Origin: Hansschlegelia plantiphila
Lineage (GTDB): Bacteria; Pseudomonadota; Alphaproteobacteria; Rhizobiales; Methylopilaceae
DNA length: 64,000 bases
Direction: 5' to 3'
NCBI RefSeq assembly: GCF_027922265.1
Contig: NZ_BSFI01000006.1
Location: forward strand, 1 to 64,000
The stretch's first letter is position 1. Each line of letters begins with the position of its first letter. Below the pieces are notes generated by a model. That model was given only the letters and a program-made list of their open reading frames with translations. It was not told the origin of the DNA and searched no databases. The translations under genes and the position numbers were made by a program. Below are positions 1 to 8,982 of this stretch, piece after piece.

Positions 1-426
1 TCGCCGCGCGCGGAGCGCCGGGCGACCGACTAACGGAAATGCCCCACGACGGTGGCCCGGCGCTCTGCGCCTTCCCCGTTACGTTCGTGGCGTTGACCAG
101 AGCGAGGACTGAAGCCAGCCGCGGGCGCTCGAGCCGGCGGCGGATTTGGCGCGCCGTCATTCCGGCTGGAGCGTCAGCGGAATGCCGGAATCCAGACGCG
201 TGACGCCGCCGGAAGAGGCGCGGCGGCGGAAGCGCCTGTTTCTTCGAGCGTTGCGGCTCTGGATGTCGGGACAAGCCCGGCATGACGGCGGAGAGGGCGG
301 GCGCCACGTCCTGAGGACGATCCCGGCTATCCGCTTCGCTCCGGCCGGGATGACGCTTGCCAGGCCGCCGGCGCTTGTTCCCAAGCGCTTCTTGTCCCGA
401 ATCACCCCAGCGCTTAAGCCCTCGAT
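1..426. other. Intergenic region upstream of parC
   Basis: No convincing complete gene lies here. The first 33 bases read in frame to a TAA stop and could be the last residues of an upstream gene (recO is a frequent neighbour of parC in this order), but too little is visible to name it. From 156 to 354 the region is filled by inverted copies of a short intergenic repeat, listed separately. Small open frames cross the repeat on both strands; they have no recognisable protein sequence and are explained by high GC. Confidence 0.5.
156..354. repeat. Mosaic of inverted intergenic repeat modules
   Basis: Three modules are visible. The first (156-196) starts GTCATTCCGGC and ends in ATCCAGA. The second (257-287) is inverted, runs from TCTGGAT to CCGGCATGACGG, and shares the ends of the first. 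The third (319-354) is inverted and, when reverse-complemented, matches the first over most of its length (GTCATCCCGGCCGGAGCG). Such GTCAT-CCGG-ATCC modules are familiar as dispersed intergenic palindromes in Hyphomicrobiales genomes. A degenerate copy seems to lie at 63169-63199. Function is unknown; transcripts could fold into hairpins. Confidence 0.6.
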
Positions 427-2667
427 ATGAGCGACCTCAGCCCCCCGCCGGAGGACGGCGTCCTTCCCGTCGAGCTGCGCGCCGCGCTCGAGGAGCGCTA
501 CCTCGCCTACGCGCTCTCGACGATCACCCAGCGCGCGCTGCCCGACGTGCGCGACGGGTTAAAGCCCGTTCATCGTCGCGTGCTGTGGGCGATGCGCGAG
601 CTGAAGCTCGATCCGGGCGCCGCGTTCAAGAAATGCGCCCGCGTCGTCGGCGACGTCATCGGCAAGTATCACCCGCATGGCGACCAGTCGGTCTACGACG
701 CGCTGGTGCGGCTCGCGCAGGACTTCGCCCAGCGCTGGCCGCTGGTCGAGGGCCAGGGCAATTTCGGCAATGTCGACGGCGATAACGCCGCCGCCATGCG
801 GTACACCGAGGCGCGGCTGACCGAGGTCGCCCGCCTGCTGCTCGACGGGCTGGAAGAGGACGCGGTCGACTTCCGCCCGACCTATGACGGCTCGGAAGAA
901 GAGCCGATCGTGCTGCCGGGCGCCTTCCCGAACCTGCTCGCGAACGGGTCCCAGGGCATCGCCGTCGGCATGGCGACCGCGATTCCGCCCCACAACGTCG
1001 CCGAGCTTGTCGACGCCGCACGGCTGCTGCTCGCGAACCCGAAGGCCGAGACCGACGAGCTGCTGGCCCATGTGAAGGGCCCGGATTTCCCGACCGGCGG
1101 CGTGATCGTCGACGGCTTGGCCTCGATCGCCGAGGCCTACCGCACCGGGCGCGGCTCGTTCCGGACGCGGGCGCGCTGGTCGGTCGAGGATCTCGGCCGC
1201 GGGACCTGGCTCGCCGTCGTCACCGAGATCCCCTGGCTGATCCCGAAGAGCCGGCTGGTCGAGCGCATCGCCGAGCTGATCAACGACCGCAAGCTGCCGC
1301 TGGTCGTCGACGTGCGCGACGAGTCGACCGACGTGATCCGCCTCGTGCTTGAGCCGCGCGCCCGCACCGTCGATCCGGTCGTGATGATGGAGTCCGTCTT
1401 CAAGCTCACCGAGCTCGAGACCCGCATCCCGCTCAACATGAACGTGCTGGTGCGGGGGCAGACGCCTGTCGTGCTCGGCCTCAAGGACGTGCTGCAGCAT
1501 TGGCTGGACCACCGCCGCGAGGTGATCCAGCGCCGCGCGCAGCACCGTCTCGACGCCATCGTCCGCCGGCTGGAGATCCTCGACGGCCTGCTGATCGCCT
1601 ATCTCAACATCGACGAGGTGATCCGGATCGTCCGCGCCGCCGACGACCCGAAGGCCGACCTGATCGCGGCCTTCGCGCTCACCGAACTGCAGGCCGACTC
1701 GATCCTCAACATGCGCCTGCGCTCGCTCGCCAAGCTCGAGGAGATCGAGATCAAGCGCGAGCACGACAAGCTGTCGAAGGAGGGCGACGAGCTGCGCGCG
1801 CTGCTCGGCTCGGAGGCCCGCCAGTGGAAGCGCGTGGGCAAGGAGCTCGACGGGCTCGCCAAGAGCTTCGGCCCCGACACGCCGCTCGGCGCGCGTCGCA
1901 CCACATTCGAGGCGCCGCCGTCGGTCGCCGCCGACGCAGCCGACGCCTTCGTCGAGCGCGAGCCGATCACGGTCGTCGTCTCCGAGAAGGGCTGGATCCG
2001 CGCGCTGAAGGGCCACGTTCAGGATCTGTCGGGGCTGACCTTCAAGGCCGACGACGCGCTGAAGCTCTCCTTCCACGCCGAGACGACGGCGAAGCTGATC
2101 GTCGCGACCGACAACGGCAAGGCCTTCACGCTCGACGCCGCCAAGCTCCCCGGCGGCCGCGGCGCCGGGGAGCCGGTCCGGCTGATGGTCGACGTCGACG
2201 AGGGCGCCGAGATCATCGACGTCTTCGCCTATCGGGCGGGGGGCAAACGGCTGGTCGTCACGACGACGTCGCGCGGCTTTATCGTGTCCGAGGACCAGCT
2301 GCTGAGTTCGACCCGCAAGGGCCGCCAGGTCGTGAATCTCGAGGCGGGCGCGACCCTGCTCAAGCTCGCGCCGGCCGACGGGGACACGGTCGCGATCGTC
2401 GGCCAGAACCGCAAGCTGCTGCTGTTTCCGCTCGCCCAGATCGCCGAGATGGCCCGCGGCGCGGGCGTGCGCCTGCAGCGCTACAAGGACGGCGAGGTGT
2501 CGGACGCCAAGGTTTTCACGCTCAGCGAGGGGCTGAGCTTCACCACCAATGGCGGAGTGCCGAGGCGGGTGTTGGGCGAGGATTTGCGGGACTGGATCGG
2601 AAACCGCGCTGAGGCGGGACGGTTGCCCCCGCACGGCTTTCCGAAGTCGAACAAGTTCGTGGGGTAG
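427..2667 (+). CDS. parC: DNA topoisomerase IV subunit A (ParC)
   Basis: Catalytic subunit of the type IIA topoisomerase that, with ParE, decatenates daughter chromosomes and relaxes supercoils. The product is 746 residues, the usual size for alphaproteobacterial ParC. The winged-helix and catalytic core is clear: [15 protein letters not shown] near residue 42, the quinolone-region motif [11 protein letters not shown] at 82-92, and AAMRYTE with catalytic Tyr126. A coiled-coil gate region follows (near 370-470), then a short beta-pinwheel C-terminal domain. The residue matching E. coli GyrA Ser83 is Gln87, while Asp91 matches GyrA Asp87. ParC is preferred over GyrA because of the short C-terminal domain and the absence of a GyrA-box. 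Confidence 0.95.
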   Translation: MSDLSPPPEDGVLPVELRAALEERYLAYALSTITQRALPDVRDGLKPVHRRVLWAMRELKLDPGAAFKKCARVVGDVIGKYHPHGDQSVYDALVRLAQDFAQRWPLVEGQGNFGNVDGDNAAAMRYTEARLTEVARLLLDGLEEDAVDFRPTYDGSEEEPIVLPGAFPNLLANGSQGIAVGMATAIPPHNVAELVDAARLLLANPKAETDELLAHVKGPDFPTGGVIVDGLASIAEAYRTGRGSFRTRARWSVEDLGRGTWLAVVTEIPWLIPKSRLVERIAELINDRKLPLVVDVRDESTDVIRLVLEPRARTVDPVVMMESVFKLTELETRIPLNMNVLVRGQTPVVLGLKDVLQHWLDHRREVIQRRAQHRLDAIVRRLEILDGLLIAYLNIDEVIRIVRAADDPKADLIAAFALTELQADSILNMRLRSLAKLEEIEIKREHDKLSKEGDELRALLGSEARQWKRVGKELDGLAKSFGPDTPLGARRTTFEAPPSVAADAADAFVEREPITVVVSEKGWIRALKGHVQDLSGLTFKADDALKLSFHAETTAKLIVATDNGKAFTLDAAKLPGGRGAGEPVRLMVDVDEGAEIIDVFAYRAGGKRLVVTTTSRGFIVSEDQLLSSTRKGRQVVNLEAGATLLKLAPADGDTVAIVGQNRKLLLFPLAQIAEMARGAGVRLQRYKDGEVSDAKVFTLSEGLSFTTNGGVPRRVLGEDLRDWIGNRAEAGRLPPHGFPKSNKFVG

Positions 2668-2703
2668 GTCGCGGCGCTCCCCCATACAATCGCGGCTAGC
2701 CTC

Positions 2704-3339
2704 CTATCCACAGCTGGTCTCCAGAGCGAGCCGTGGCTCAGAGGCCTGCTCAGGAGGAACAAACCTGATCTCATTTCCCCTTCCGCCTGATCGAACCAAA
2801 CCGAACCGGCCCAAGTATCTCAGGTCGACGTAGTATTTCGAGTCCGGCGGGGAAGCCGGAATCTCACCATGGGATTGATCTCGTTCCACATATCGAAAGA
2901 GATGCTCGGAGGCGGGGTCGATCCTGTCTGCATCAACTCTTTCGGCCTTAGCCAGCCGCTCGCCGAGTTCGCTGCGGCGCGGCGCGCCCTCAGAATCGCA
3001 GGACGATCTCAGCTCCCCACTTTTCGTATCGAGGGTAAAGAGCCGATAGATGGCCCCAAAGTAATATTCGCCGTTCTCTTTGGAGCGATAGATAGCCACG
3101 CCGGAGTTATAAGGTTTCTTCCAAAGAGAGAGCCATTCGCTGGACGGCCCTGAGAAATCGAACCAACGCCGTGTCAGGCTAAGCCTCTCGTCCATCCCCC
3201 ATCCCCAAGCCATCATGTATGAGAGGCTGAAACCGCTGTCTTCAAGCCGGACGGTCTTGGAGCGCGTCATCAGAAGGCCCCAGGCGACATAGCTTGCTGC
3301 AATCATGGCAAGGCCAACCAGGACGCAACGGCCCAGCAC
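2704..3339 (-). CDS. Hypothetical single-pass membrane protein
   Basis: Predicted 211-residue protein with no family I recognise. One hydrophobic segment sits at the very N-terminus (VLVGLAMIAASYVAWGLLM), followed by a soluble region rich in aromatic and charged residues (WGWGMDERLSLTRRWFDF, KENGEYYFGAIYRLF). This looks like a membrane-anchored extracytoplasmic protein. I chose the GTG start at 3339, just after the stop of the preceding minus-strand gene bpt (3344), because it keeps the whole hydrophobic segment; an ATG at 3306 is the alternative (200 residues). An open frame extends further upstream inside bpt but that part is a shadow. GC is visibly lower than in parC and bpt, which suggests an accessory gene. 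Confidence 0.6.
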   Translation of the reverse strand: MLGRCVLVGLAMIAASYVAWGLLMTRSKTVRLEDSGFSLSYMMAWGWGMDERLSLTRRWFDFSGPSSEWLSLWKKPYNSGVAIYRSKENGEYYFGAIYRLFTLDTKSGELRSSCDSEGAPRRSELGERLAKAERVDADRIDPASEHLFRYVERDQSHGEIPASPPDSKYYVDLRYLGRFGLVRSGGRGNEIRFVPPEQASEPRLALETSCG

Positions 3340-3343
3340 CGGC

Positions 3344-4105
3344 TCACTCGCCCTCGCGCAGCGTCCAGCCGGCGGGCGCCAGAAACTCCTGCGGGCGGAA
3401 GCGGCGCTTGTAGTCCATCTTCGGCGAGCCATCGACCCAGTAGCCGAGATAGAGATAGGGCAGGCCGAGCGTCTTGGCGCGGGCGACGTGGTCGAGGATG
3501 ACGTGGGTGCCGAGGCCGCGGTCCTGGGCGTCCGGATCGTAGAACGAGTAGACCAGCGACAAACCGTCGGAGAGCCGGTCGACCAGAGCGACCGCGAGCA
3601 GGGGACCCGCGCCGCGGCCGTTGATCGCGGTGTCCGGCCCGCGCCGGCGGTATTCGACCAGCCCGGTGCGGACGTGGCTGTCCTCCACCATGGTGGCGTA
3701 GTCCATCACCGTCATGTCGACCATGCCGCCGTCCGCGTGGCGGCGGTCGAGATAGGCGCGGAACAGGGAATACTGCTCGGACGTCGGCGTCACGCCGACC
3801 TCCGCGCTGACGAGATCGCAGTTCACCGCGCGGTTCCGGCGAAACGCCTTGGTCCAGAGGAAATCGTCGACCCGCACGCGGACCGAGACGCAGGCCCGGC
3901 AGCCCTCGCAGGCCGGCCGATAGGCGATCGTCTGGCTGCGACGGAAGCCGCCGTGAGTGAGAAGATCGTTCAGCGGCGCGGCCTGCTCGCCCACGAGATG
4001 GGTGAACACCTTCCGCTCGAACTGACCCTTGAGGTAGGGGCAGGGCGAGGGCGCGGTCAGGTAGAATTGCGGCGTATCACGCGAGTGGGCGGTCAAGGCG
4101 TTCAA
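3344..4105 (-). CDS. bpt: Aspartate/glutamate leucyltransferase (Bpt/ATE family)
   Basis: Aminoacyl-tRNA-protein transferase that attaches leucine (or arginine in some members) to N-terminal Asp/Glu, making an N-degron for ClpS/ClpAP. The product is 253 residues, the normal length. Family marks are the N-terminal [14 protein letters not shown] block (near 22-35), the Cys cluster [13 protein letters not shown] (near 65-77), FRRNRAV, and the C-terminal [20 protein letters not shown] segment. Alphaproteobacterial members are often labelled arginyltransferase; bacterial Bpt is the better guess, but substrate choice cannot be read from sequence. It lies 78 bases after the RDD gene on the same strand. 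Confidence 0.9.
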   Translation of the reverse strand: MNALTAHSRDTPQFYLTAPSPCPYLKGQFERKVFTHLVGEQAAPLNDLLTHGGFRRSQTIAYRPACEGCRACVSVRVRVDDFLWTKAFRRNRAVNCDLVSAEVGVTPTSEQYSLFRAYLDRRHADGGMVDMTVMDYATMVEDSHVRTGLVEYRRRGPDTAINGRGAGPLLAVALVDRLSDGLSLVYSFYDPDAQDRGLGTHVILDHVARAKTLGLPYLYLGYWVDGSPKMDYKRRFRPQEFLAPAGWTLREGE

Positions 4106-4183
4106 CCTGGGACTCGCCGCGGTCCCGCCCGCGGCGCCGGTCCGGCCGAGAGGATATCAGGCGCCGGACGCCCGGCAAGCGGT

Positions 4184-4684
4184 TCAGGCGCGGCCTTCGA
4201 GAAGGCCGCGATCCACGAACAGCGTGCCAAGCACGAGGTCGTGCAGCAACTGCTTGCGTCGCGTGAACAGGCCGACGAGCAGAACGAAGGGCGTGAGCAG
4301 CGAGATCGAAAGATAGAGGAACACGACGTGTGCGGCTGCGATGACGAAGCCCGGCTTGCCGCCGTGCCAGAGCCGGGCGGTGAGGCCGGTCAGCCGCATG
4401 CCCCAGGTCGCCGCGCGGTCGCTTCCGAGCGTCGCGCCGGAATAAAGGATGGCGGCCGCCGGGAACACCATTCCGTAAAGCAGCCACGCAAGCCCCAGCG
4501 TGAACACGCCGAGCACGCCAATCACGACGCTCGCGATCGCCGTCAGCGTCAGCACCACGAAGAAGTCCACGCAGAACGCGAGGACGCGGCGACTGAGCAC
4601 GCCGTCGTAGAGCCGCGGTTCGACCAGCGGATCGAACGCGTCGCGCGGCGCGATGGCGGTCGGGTAGGGAGCGGAAGAGTTCAT
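4184..4684 (-). CDS. RDD family integral membrane protein
   Basis: Predicted 166-residue membrane protein. The name-giving R-D-D pattern is visible: Arg in SRRVLAFCVDFF, the Asp of that helix, and the late Asp in LLHDLVLGTLFVD. About three to four transmembrane segments follow one another (FFVVLTLTAIASVVIGVLG, FTLGLAWLLYGMVFPAAAIL, FVIAAAHVVFLYLSISLL). The start at 4684 (MNSSAPYP) fits the family better than an ATG 51 bases upstream. The molecular function of most RDD proteins is unknown; some have been linked to ion exchange. It reads toward bpt and may share its transcript. Confidence 0.85.
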   Translation of the reverse strand: MNSSAPYPTAIAPRDAFDPLVEPRLYDGVLSRRVLAFCVDFFVVLTLTAIASVVIGVLGVFTLGLAWLLYGMVFPAAAILYSGATLGSDRAATWGMRLTGLTARLWHGGKPGFVIAAAHVVFLYLSISLLTPFVLLVGLFTRRKQLLHDLVLGTLFVDRGLLEGRA

Positions 4685-4894
4685 TGGATAGCCGGGTCTC
4701 TTGGAACGGAGGGCATATCGCCGTTGCGGGAACATGGCGTCTCAAAAGCATCCCCGCAAGCGCGCTCGCCCCAACCGACTTAGCCTATTGGTTGAGGCCG
4801 GAAAGCTTGCTTGCGTCGCCGTCCCCCTCCAGACATATTTTCGTCCGGGCGCTTAGATCGACCGCAAAAAGCATTGATCATAGGATTCGGATTA

Positions 4895-6496
4895 ATGCAG
4901 ATTTCCGATATTGATCTGAAATCACTCAAGAAATTCCATTATAAGAGCAAATGGATCGAGCAGTTTACGTCGTTCGGTCGAGTGCCGCCCCGAGCTATTT
5001 TCCGGGACGAGAAATACTTCTATAAAATATGGGACGAACGATACATTGAACATAAAATTCTGATTTTTGCAGGGGAGCGCCTTACCGTCGATAACAGGAA
5101 TGCTGCGGGCGACGAGGTTCTCCTGGGGTATCTATTCGGGCTTTATGACAATTCAGTTTGTCCAGCGTTCGTTGATCACATTTACGACGGCTCGCGTCTT
5201 GCCGGATACCGAACGCTCGCTGGCGAGATTCCGAAAACGTTTTCGGTTGAAGAGTCTGCGGCGAGCGCTTTTATCCAGCAGTTTATTCAACGATCGCTTA
5301 GTTCGGGTTTCGTACACCGAGACTTTAAACGGCGGAACATAATTAAACTTTCAGATGGAAGACTGTCGCTCATTGATCTCGAAACTCCGATAGTCGCTCT
5401 TGCCAAACTCAAGCGACGGAGCAAGTCAGGAACCCGCCTGCTCCCGACGCTTATTCACAAGGACTACCTTGAGTTCATTCATTCGTTCATCGATGGCTCG
5501 ACCAAGGATCCGGAAATACTCTCGGCGCGTCGAAGGTGGAAAACGCCGCCTCCATTCAGGGTAATTTTATCCGAGAGCAGTCCGACCGAAGCAGAGACGA
5601 AGATTGTGAGGGTTGCAGACGTGAAAGAACCACCACTAATCGGGGGAATTCGACTTCCGTCTGGAGAGGTCACGCCGGGACGGAGAGCAAAGGGAACGTT
5701 GAGACGGCGGAACGCGGTCGTCGCATCCTCCTTTGATCTGAAAGGCAAGCGCGTTCTCGACGTGGGCTGTTCTCACGGCCTCTATTCTCTTTCGATGGCG
5801 CGGGTCGCAGACGAGGTGGTCGGCATAGATCATCGAATATCCAAGATCGAATTGGGCCGCAACACTGCCGAAAAGCTTGGCATCAAGAACGTAACTTTCG
5901 ACTATGGCGACGTGAGAGATCCAAACCTGCTTAAGAAACACGGTAAGTTCGATCTCATCATCGCTTGGGGGTTTCTTCACCGTGTCAGTGACCTTTTCTC
6001 CCTGCTGTACGGTCTGGAGCCGCTCTCGGACACTATCTCTTTTGAATGGCGCACCCCCATCATCCCGTTGATGTCTACGATGAGCATCGCATATCACCCG
6101 CCATTCGGCCCGAAGCTGGATCCGATGAACGTCGGATCCGGTCACGAAATCGAGAAGGTCGGTGACGCCGAGAAAATTGAAGGCGGCACCGCTTTTTGGG
6201 AGCCGACGATCGGCGCTGTCTCCGCGATCATGAAGCGGCTCGGCTACGAGCATTCACGCCTGCTGGGCTTTGACGACAAATTGCAATCTGAAGAGCGGAC
6301 GTTGCTGCGCTATTGGTACGGCCACCAACTCAGGGTGAACGAAGGCAAGGCGCGTCTCGACCATCTTCCGCGGGCGCGCGTCCATATGATCTACGAGAAA
6401 CAGCCGAACTCGATCACGCTGCAACCTTTCAGGGGCGCCGAGCTGCGCTTTCCCGAATGGGATTACGCTCTGCAGCAGCGCTACGGCGTCAAGTAG
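4895..6496 (+). CDS. Protein-kinase-like / SAM methyltransferase fusion
   Basis: Predicted 533-residue two-domain protein. The N-terminal half (about 1-220) resembles small-molecule or glycan kinases of the protein kinase fold: catalytic loop HRDFKRRN at 141-148 (His-Arg-Asp and the metal-binding Asn) and Asp161 in SLIDLE where kinases have DFG. The C-terminal half (about 265-533) is a class I methyltransferase: motif I VLDVGCSHG at 287-295, ribose-binding acid Asp312 in VGIDH, and YGDVRD near 337. No signal peptide or membrane helix is seen. The start at 4895 has AGGA nine bases upstream; an ATG at 4811 has no such site. The kinase half has strikingly low GC. The domain pairing recalls WbdD, the O-antigen chain-terminating kinase-methyltransferase, but in reversed order. 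A role in glycan or lipid modification is inference. Confidence 0.8.
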   Translation: MQISDIDLKSLKKFHYKSKWIEQFTSFGRVPPRAIFRDEKYFYKIWDERYIEHKILIFAGERLTVDNRNAAGDEVLLGYLFGLYDNSVCPAFVDHIYDGSRLAGYRTLAGEIPKTFSVEESAASAFIQQFIQRSLSSGFVHRDFKRRNIIKLSDGRLSLIDLETPIVALAKLKRRSKSGTRLLPTLIHKDYLEFIHSFIDGSTKDPEILSARRRWKTPPPFRVILSESSPTEAETKIVRVADVKEPPLIGGIRLPSGEVTPGRRAKGTLRRRNAVVASSFDLKGKRVLDVGCSHGLYSLSMARVADEVVGIDHRISKIELGRNTAEKLGIKNVTFDYGDVRDPNLLKKHGKFDLIIAWGFLHRVSDLFSLLYGLEPLSDTISFEWRTPIIPLMSTMSIAYHPPFGPKLDPMNVGSGHEIEKVGDAEKIEGGTAFWEPTIGAVSAIMKRLGYEHSRLLGFDDKLQSEERTLLRYWYGHQLRVNEGKARLDHLPRARVHMIYEKQPNSITLQPFRGAELRFPEWDYALQQRYGVK

Positions 6497-6579
6497 AACG
6501 CCGGGGCCCAAGGGCGGCGACGTGCTCTGCGACGAAAGTTCGCCAGTCGCCCCGTCCCCTCGACCCGAAAGCGGATTTC

Positions 6580-7260
6580 ATGACGGCCCACATCCATGAT
6601 CTCGCCACCGCGGACGGTCGCCGGCTCAGCCCGTATTGCTGGGCGGCGAAACTGGCCCTCGCGCACAAGGGCGTTTCGTTCGAGACCACGCCGACGCGCT
6701 TTATCGACATCCCGAGCATCGGAGGCGGCGGATTCCGGACCGTGCCGGTGACGGAGCTCGGCGCTGACAGGATCGGCGACTCGTTCGACCTTGCGTTGAA
6801 GCTTGAGGAGGCTCATCCCGATCGCCCCGCCTTGTTCGCCGGGCCTGGAGGTGTGGCGCTCACGCGCTTCGTCGGGGCGCATATGGCGCATGTCATGGGC
6901 AAGATCGCACGGGTCATCGCAGTGGACATCTGCGCGGCGCTCGATCGGGAGAACCAGACGTATTTTCGCACTTCACGCGAGAAGATGCTGGGCGGCCGCC
7001 TCGAGGACGTCGCAGCCGACCGCGCGGGCGGCGTCGCGGCGGTGAAGGATGCGTTGAAGCCGCTTCGCATCATGCTGCGGGGCCAGCCCTTCATCGGCGG
7101 GGAAGACCCGTTCTTCGCCGACTTCCTGTTCGCGGGCGTCGTGCAGTGGACAAAGATCGTCGGGACGGTGGACTTTCTGGAGGGAGAACAGGCGATCGCC
7201 GACTGGTTCGGCAGGATAGAGGCGCGCTACGGCGCGGTGCTCCGCGCGACGAGAGGGTAG
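6580..7260 (+). CDS. Glutathione S-transferase, LigE-type thioredoxin fold
   Basis: Predicted 226-residue cytosolic glutathione S-transferase. The N-terminal thioredoxin-fold domain carries RRLSPYCWAAKLALAHKGV (14-32), the arrangement typical of the beta-etherase (LigE)-like branch, followed by FRTVPVTELG and the glutathione-contacting GDSFDLALKLEE. An all-helical C-terminal domain follows. The start at 6580 gives the family N-terminus; the frame is open upstream but that part runs through the end of the preceding gene. It lies 83 bases after the kinase-methyltransferase gene and converges with katA. The substrate is not predictable. Confidence 0.85.
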   Translation: MTAHIHDLATADGRRLSPYCWAAKLALAHKGVSFETTPTRFIDIPSIGGGGFRTVPVTELGADRIGDSFDLALKLEEAHPDRPALFAGPGGVALTRFVGAHMAHVMGKIARVIAVDICAALDRENQTYFRTSREKMLGGRLEDVAADRAGGVAAVKDALKPLRIMLRGQPFIGGEDPFFADFLFAGVVQWTKIVGTVDFLEGEQAIADWFGRIEARYGAVLRATRG

Positions 7261-7278
7261 CTAAAGCGCCAAACGAAA

Positions 7279-7303
7279 GGCGGCGAGCCGGAGGCCCGCC
7301 GCC
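7279..7303. terminator. Hairpin between convergent gst and katA
   Basis: GGCGGCG (7279-7285) pairs with CGCCGCC (7297-7303), and an inner GCC/GGC pair extends the stem around a three-base loop. It sits in the 70-base gap between two convergent genes, so it could end transcripts from both sides. There is no U-tract, so the terminator call is inference. Confidence 0.35.
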
Positions 7304-7330
7304 CATCGTCCGTTCGGTCGGTTCAGCCGA

Positions 7331-8827
7331 TCACTCCGCCGCTTGCTGCGGGGTCGCTGGCGTCACGGAGATCGCTGGCTCGCGGCCGGTCAGCGTCGCG
7401 CGCGCCGTGCGGACGCCGGCGGCGTAGGCCGGATGCACCCTTTCGAAATGCACGAGTTGGCGCTCGGCGATCTCCTCGGGGATTCCGCTCATCGCCGCCG
7501 CGATGTTCGCGAACAGCCGGTTCTTCTGGCCGTCGTCGAACAGATTGAACAGCGCGGTCACCTGCCCGTAGTCGTCATTGCCGTCACGGTGGTTGTAGCG
7601 CGCGGCGTCGCCCGAAATTTTGAGCGGAGGCTCCTCGGCCGATTTGTCCTCGACCGGGCCGTTGAACGAGTTCGGCTCGTAATAGGCGTCGGGGTGCCCG
7701 GTCTTGATCCCGCCATAGACGTTCATCTGGCCGTCGCGATGATAGTGGGCGACCGGGCACTTGGGCTGGTTCACCGGGATCGTCTCATAATGCGTGCCGA
7801 GACGATGGCGGTGGGCGTCCGCATAGGAAAATACGCGCGCCTGCAGCATCTTGTCGGGCGAGTAGCCGATGCCAGGAACGATGTTCGACGGCGAGAACGC
7901 GGCGTTCTCGATCTCGGCGAAATAGTTTTCCGGGTTCCGGTTCAGCTCCATCACGCCGATGTCGATCGGCGGATACTCACCGTGCGGCCACACCTTGGTA
8001 AGGTCGAACGGATTGTACGAGGTCTTCTCGGCGTCGAGTTCGGGCATGATCTGGATCTGGACTTTCCAGCGCGGGAACTCGCCCCTATCGATCTTGCCGA
8101 AGAGGGCCTCCTGATAGCTCTCGCGGGTCTTGCCGATGACCTGGTCGGCCTCTTCGTTCGTGTAGTGCTTGTGGCCCTGCTCGGTCTTGAAGTGGAACTT
8201 GACCCAGTAGCGTTCGCCCGCGTCGTTCCACAGCGAGAAGGTGTGGCTGCCATAGCCGTTCATGCGGGTGGGATCGACCGGGATGCCGCGATCCGACATC
8301 AGGATCGTGACCTGATGGAGGCTTTCGGGGGAAAGCGACCAGAAGTCCCACATCGCCGTCGGCGAGCGCATGTTGGTCTTCGGATGGCGCTTCTGGGTGT
8401 GGATGAAGTCCGGGAATTTGTAGGGATCGCGGACGAAGAACACCGGCGTGTTGTTGCCGACGAGGTCCCAGTTGCCGTCCGGCGTATAGAACTTGAGCGC
8501 GAAGCCCCGCACGTCGCGTTCCGCGTCGGCCGCGCCCATTTCGCCGGCCACCGTCGAGAAACGCGCCAGCATCGGCGTTTCGGCGCCAGGCTGCAGCACC
8601 TTGGCCTTGGTGTATTTTGAGATGTCGCCCGTGATCTTCAGCACGCCGTGCGCGCCCCAGCCCTTGGCGTGGACCACCCGCTCGGGGATGCGCTCGCGGT
8701 TCTGGTGGGCGAGCTTTTCGATCAGCTGATAGTCCTGCAGCAGCACCGGGCCGCGCGAACCTGCCGTCTGTGTGTTCTGGTTGTCCGGCACCGGCGCGCC
8801 GGCCGACGTGGTCAAGCGATCGGTCAT
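7331..8827 (-). CDS. katA: Catalase (monofunctional heme catalase, small-subunit clade)
   Basis: Breaks down hydrogen peroxide to water and oxygen in the cytoplasm. The 498-residue length is that of small-subunit catalases. The distal catalytic His53 is in [12 protein letters not shown], the distal Asn in [14 protein letters not shown] (125/126), and the proximal heme ligand Tyr335 in [18 protein letters not shown] ribosome site lies just upstream of the ATG at 8827. The gene is divergent from oxyR with a 155-base control region between them, so peroxide induction through OxyR is expected. Confidence 0.96.
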   Translation of the reverse strand: MTDRLTTSAGAPVPDNQNTQTAGSRGPVLLQDYQLIEKLAHQNRERIPERVVHAKGWGAHGVLKITGDISKYTKAKVLQPGAETPMLARFSTVAGEMGAADAERDVRGFALKFYTPDGNWDLVGNNTPVFFVRDPYKFPDFIHTQKRHPKTNMRSPTAMWDFWSLSPESLHQVTILMSDRGIPVDPTRMNGYGSHTFSLWNDAGERYWVKFHFKTEQGHKHYTNEEADQVIGKTRESYQEALFGKIDRGEFPRWKVQIQIMPELDAEKTSYNPFDLTKVWPHGEYPPIDIGVMELNRNPENYFAEIENAAFSPSNIVPGIGYSPDKMLQARVFSYADAHRHRLGTHYETIPVNQPKCPVAHYHRDGQMNVYGGIKTGHPDAYYEPNSFNGPVEDKSAEEPPLKISGDAARYNHRDGNDDYGQVTALFNLFDDGQKNRLFANIAAAMSGIPEEIAERQLVHFERVHPAYAAGVRTARATLTGREPAISVTPATPQQAAE

Positions 8828-8863
8828 GAAAAGCCTCCGTCTTTGACGCCCGTCTTCGCAAGT

Positions 8864-8886
8864 CCGCCTACGCCTTCGGTAGGCGG
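8864..8886. promoter_or_regulatory. Stem-loop in the katA leader
   Basis: CCGCCTAC (8864-8871) and GTAGGCGG (8879-8886) form a perfect 8-base stem with a 7-base loop, starting 36 bases upstream of the katA start on the minus strand. It would be in the katA 5' leader. There is no U-tract, so it is more likely an mRNA stability or translation element than a terminator. Confidence 0.4.
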
Positions 8887-8942
8887 CGCGATCATGCGGC
8901 GTTTGATGCGCGCACTGTGCTCCGGCTCTTCCATAAGGGCAA

Positions 8943-8979
8943 ATAAGATTGAACCAGTTCTAAAATAAGATAATCTGAT
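8943..8979. promoter_or_regulatory. Candidate OxyR operator between katA and oxyR
   Basis: ATAAGAT occurs twice, at 8943-8949 and 8965-8971, exactly 22 bases apart. The published OxyR tetramer site has two 15-base elements, ATAGnTnnnAnCTAT, separated by 7 bases, which also gives a 22-base period. The match to each element is partial (ATAA instead of ATAG, weak CTAT halves). It is the only AT-rich stretch in the divergent region and ends four bases before the oxyR start, fitting autorepression plus katA activation. Confidence 0.5.
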
Positions 8980-8982
8980 CGC

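Noticed and set aside
559..2685. Long open frame antisense to parC
   Set aside because: It reads as a low-complexity Arg/Leu/Asp/Val-rich sequence without family features. Such frames are expected opposite GC-rich genes with strong third-position bias; similar ones lie opposite rne, aspS, ntrY and ppk.
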